Shown one piece after another: positions 63,925-64,000 of a stretch of DNA of 64,000 bases. Made by a program: the position numbers and the translations under genes. Source of the stretch: Gemmatimonadales bacterium. Lineage in GTDB: Bacteria; Krumholzibacteriota; Krumholzibacteriia; LZORAL124-64-63. The stretch is from the NCBI GenBank assembly GCA_019038745.1, contig JAHOYV010000010.1, positions 1-64,000 of the forward strand. Direction: 5' to 3'. The stretch's first letter is position 1. Every line of letters begins with the position of its first letter. The notes beneath the pieces were generated by a model. It searched no databases. It was not told the origin of the DNA and worked only from the letters and a program-made list of their open reading frames with translations.

Positions 63925-64000
63925 CCTGACGTGAAAATTCAGCCGGTCAGAACCGACAAGTGTCTGCTGTAGTTATCGGCCGAAATGGAAAGGCCTTAAT
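63925..64000. other. Right edge; upstream of the large kinase
   Basis: 76 bp that should include the kinase leader. Nothing else is supported. Confidence 0.4.

Overview
The window looks like a chromosomal segment of a GC-rich (high-50s percent by eye, not counted), Gram-negative-type bacterium of the broad FCB / candidate-phylum group (Krumholzibacteriota-, Eisenbacteria- or Latescibacteria-like). The evidence is two large secreted proteins with 'NPFNP' FlgD/type-A C-terminal sorting domains, a CBM9/DUF5916 outer-membrane-type protein, DUF3857-transglutaminase proteins and many hybrid histidine kinases. The phylum is an inference from protein style; no rRNA or other marker gene is present. 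I see no rRNA, tRNA, CRISPR array, intact insertion sequence or prophage.

Layout. 0.1-7.7 kb: CPBP membrane protease, OPT-family oligopeptide transporter, a LolA-like periplasmic protein and a 1185-residue secreted Asp-box (BNR/sortilin-like) protein. 7.8-13.0 kb: an AT-richer three-gene operon on the minus strand with a glycyl radical enzyme closely matching trans-4-hydroxy-L-proline dehydratase (HypD), its radical-SAM activase and an Xaa-Pro aminopeptidase, which together suggest anaerobic use of proline/hydroxyproline-rich peptides. 13-31 kb: orphan ParA, an SDR oxidoreductase, a secreted beta-helix/FG-GAP/UnbV protein, a Cache-PAS hybrid kinase, bacteriohemerythrin, a two-PDZ periplasmic protein, DgkA-type kinase, the AddB-AddA recombination nuclease/helicase pair and a small secreted protein.

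31-42 kb: two translationally coupled DUF3857/transglutaminase-like proteins (one with the catalytic triad, one without), then a minus-strand signalling cluster: sensor kinase, a receiver domain fused to an SLC13/DASS permease, a stand-alone receiver, and a PAS hybrid kinase whose C-terminal Hpt-like domain has Tyr where the phospho-His should be. The receiver-permease fusion next to its probable kinase is the most unusual system here.

42-49.3 kb: an iron block (DtxR-type regulator, FeoA, FeoB, FeoB-associated Cys-rich protein) with an intrinsic terminator between feoA and feoB; MsrB; an unknown envelope protein; and ATP-dependent PEP carboxykinase with a perfect CRP-type palindrome upstream. 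49.4-64 kb: DUF5916 protein, an AT-rich AAA_14/DUF4143 ATPase, an Ogt-AlkA fusion for alkylation repair, GNAT acetyltransferase, THUMP RNA methyltransferase, a phytase-like secreted protein, a DsrE/YedF-like protein, a 136-bp element with 45-bp perfect inverted arms, an M29-type aminopeptidase, a zinc-ribbon protein, a degenerate PHP protein and a large membrane hybrid kinase. Taken together the genes suggest peptide scavenging, a periplasm-rich envelope, low-oxygen or fluctuating-oxygen life and dense two-component signalling.
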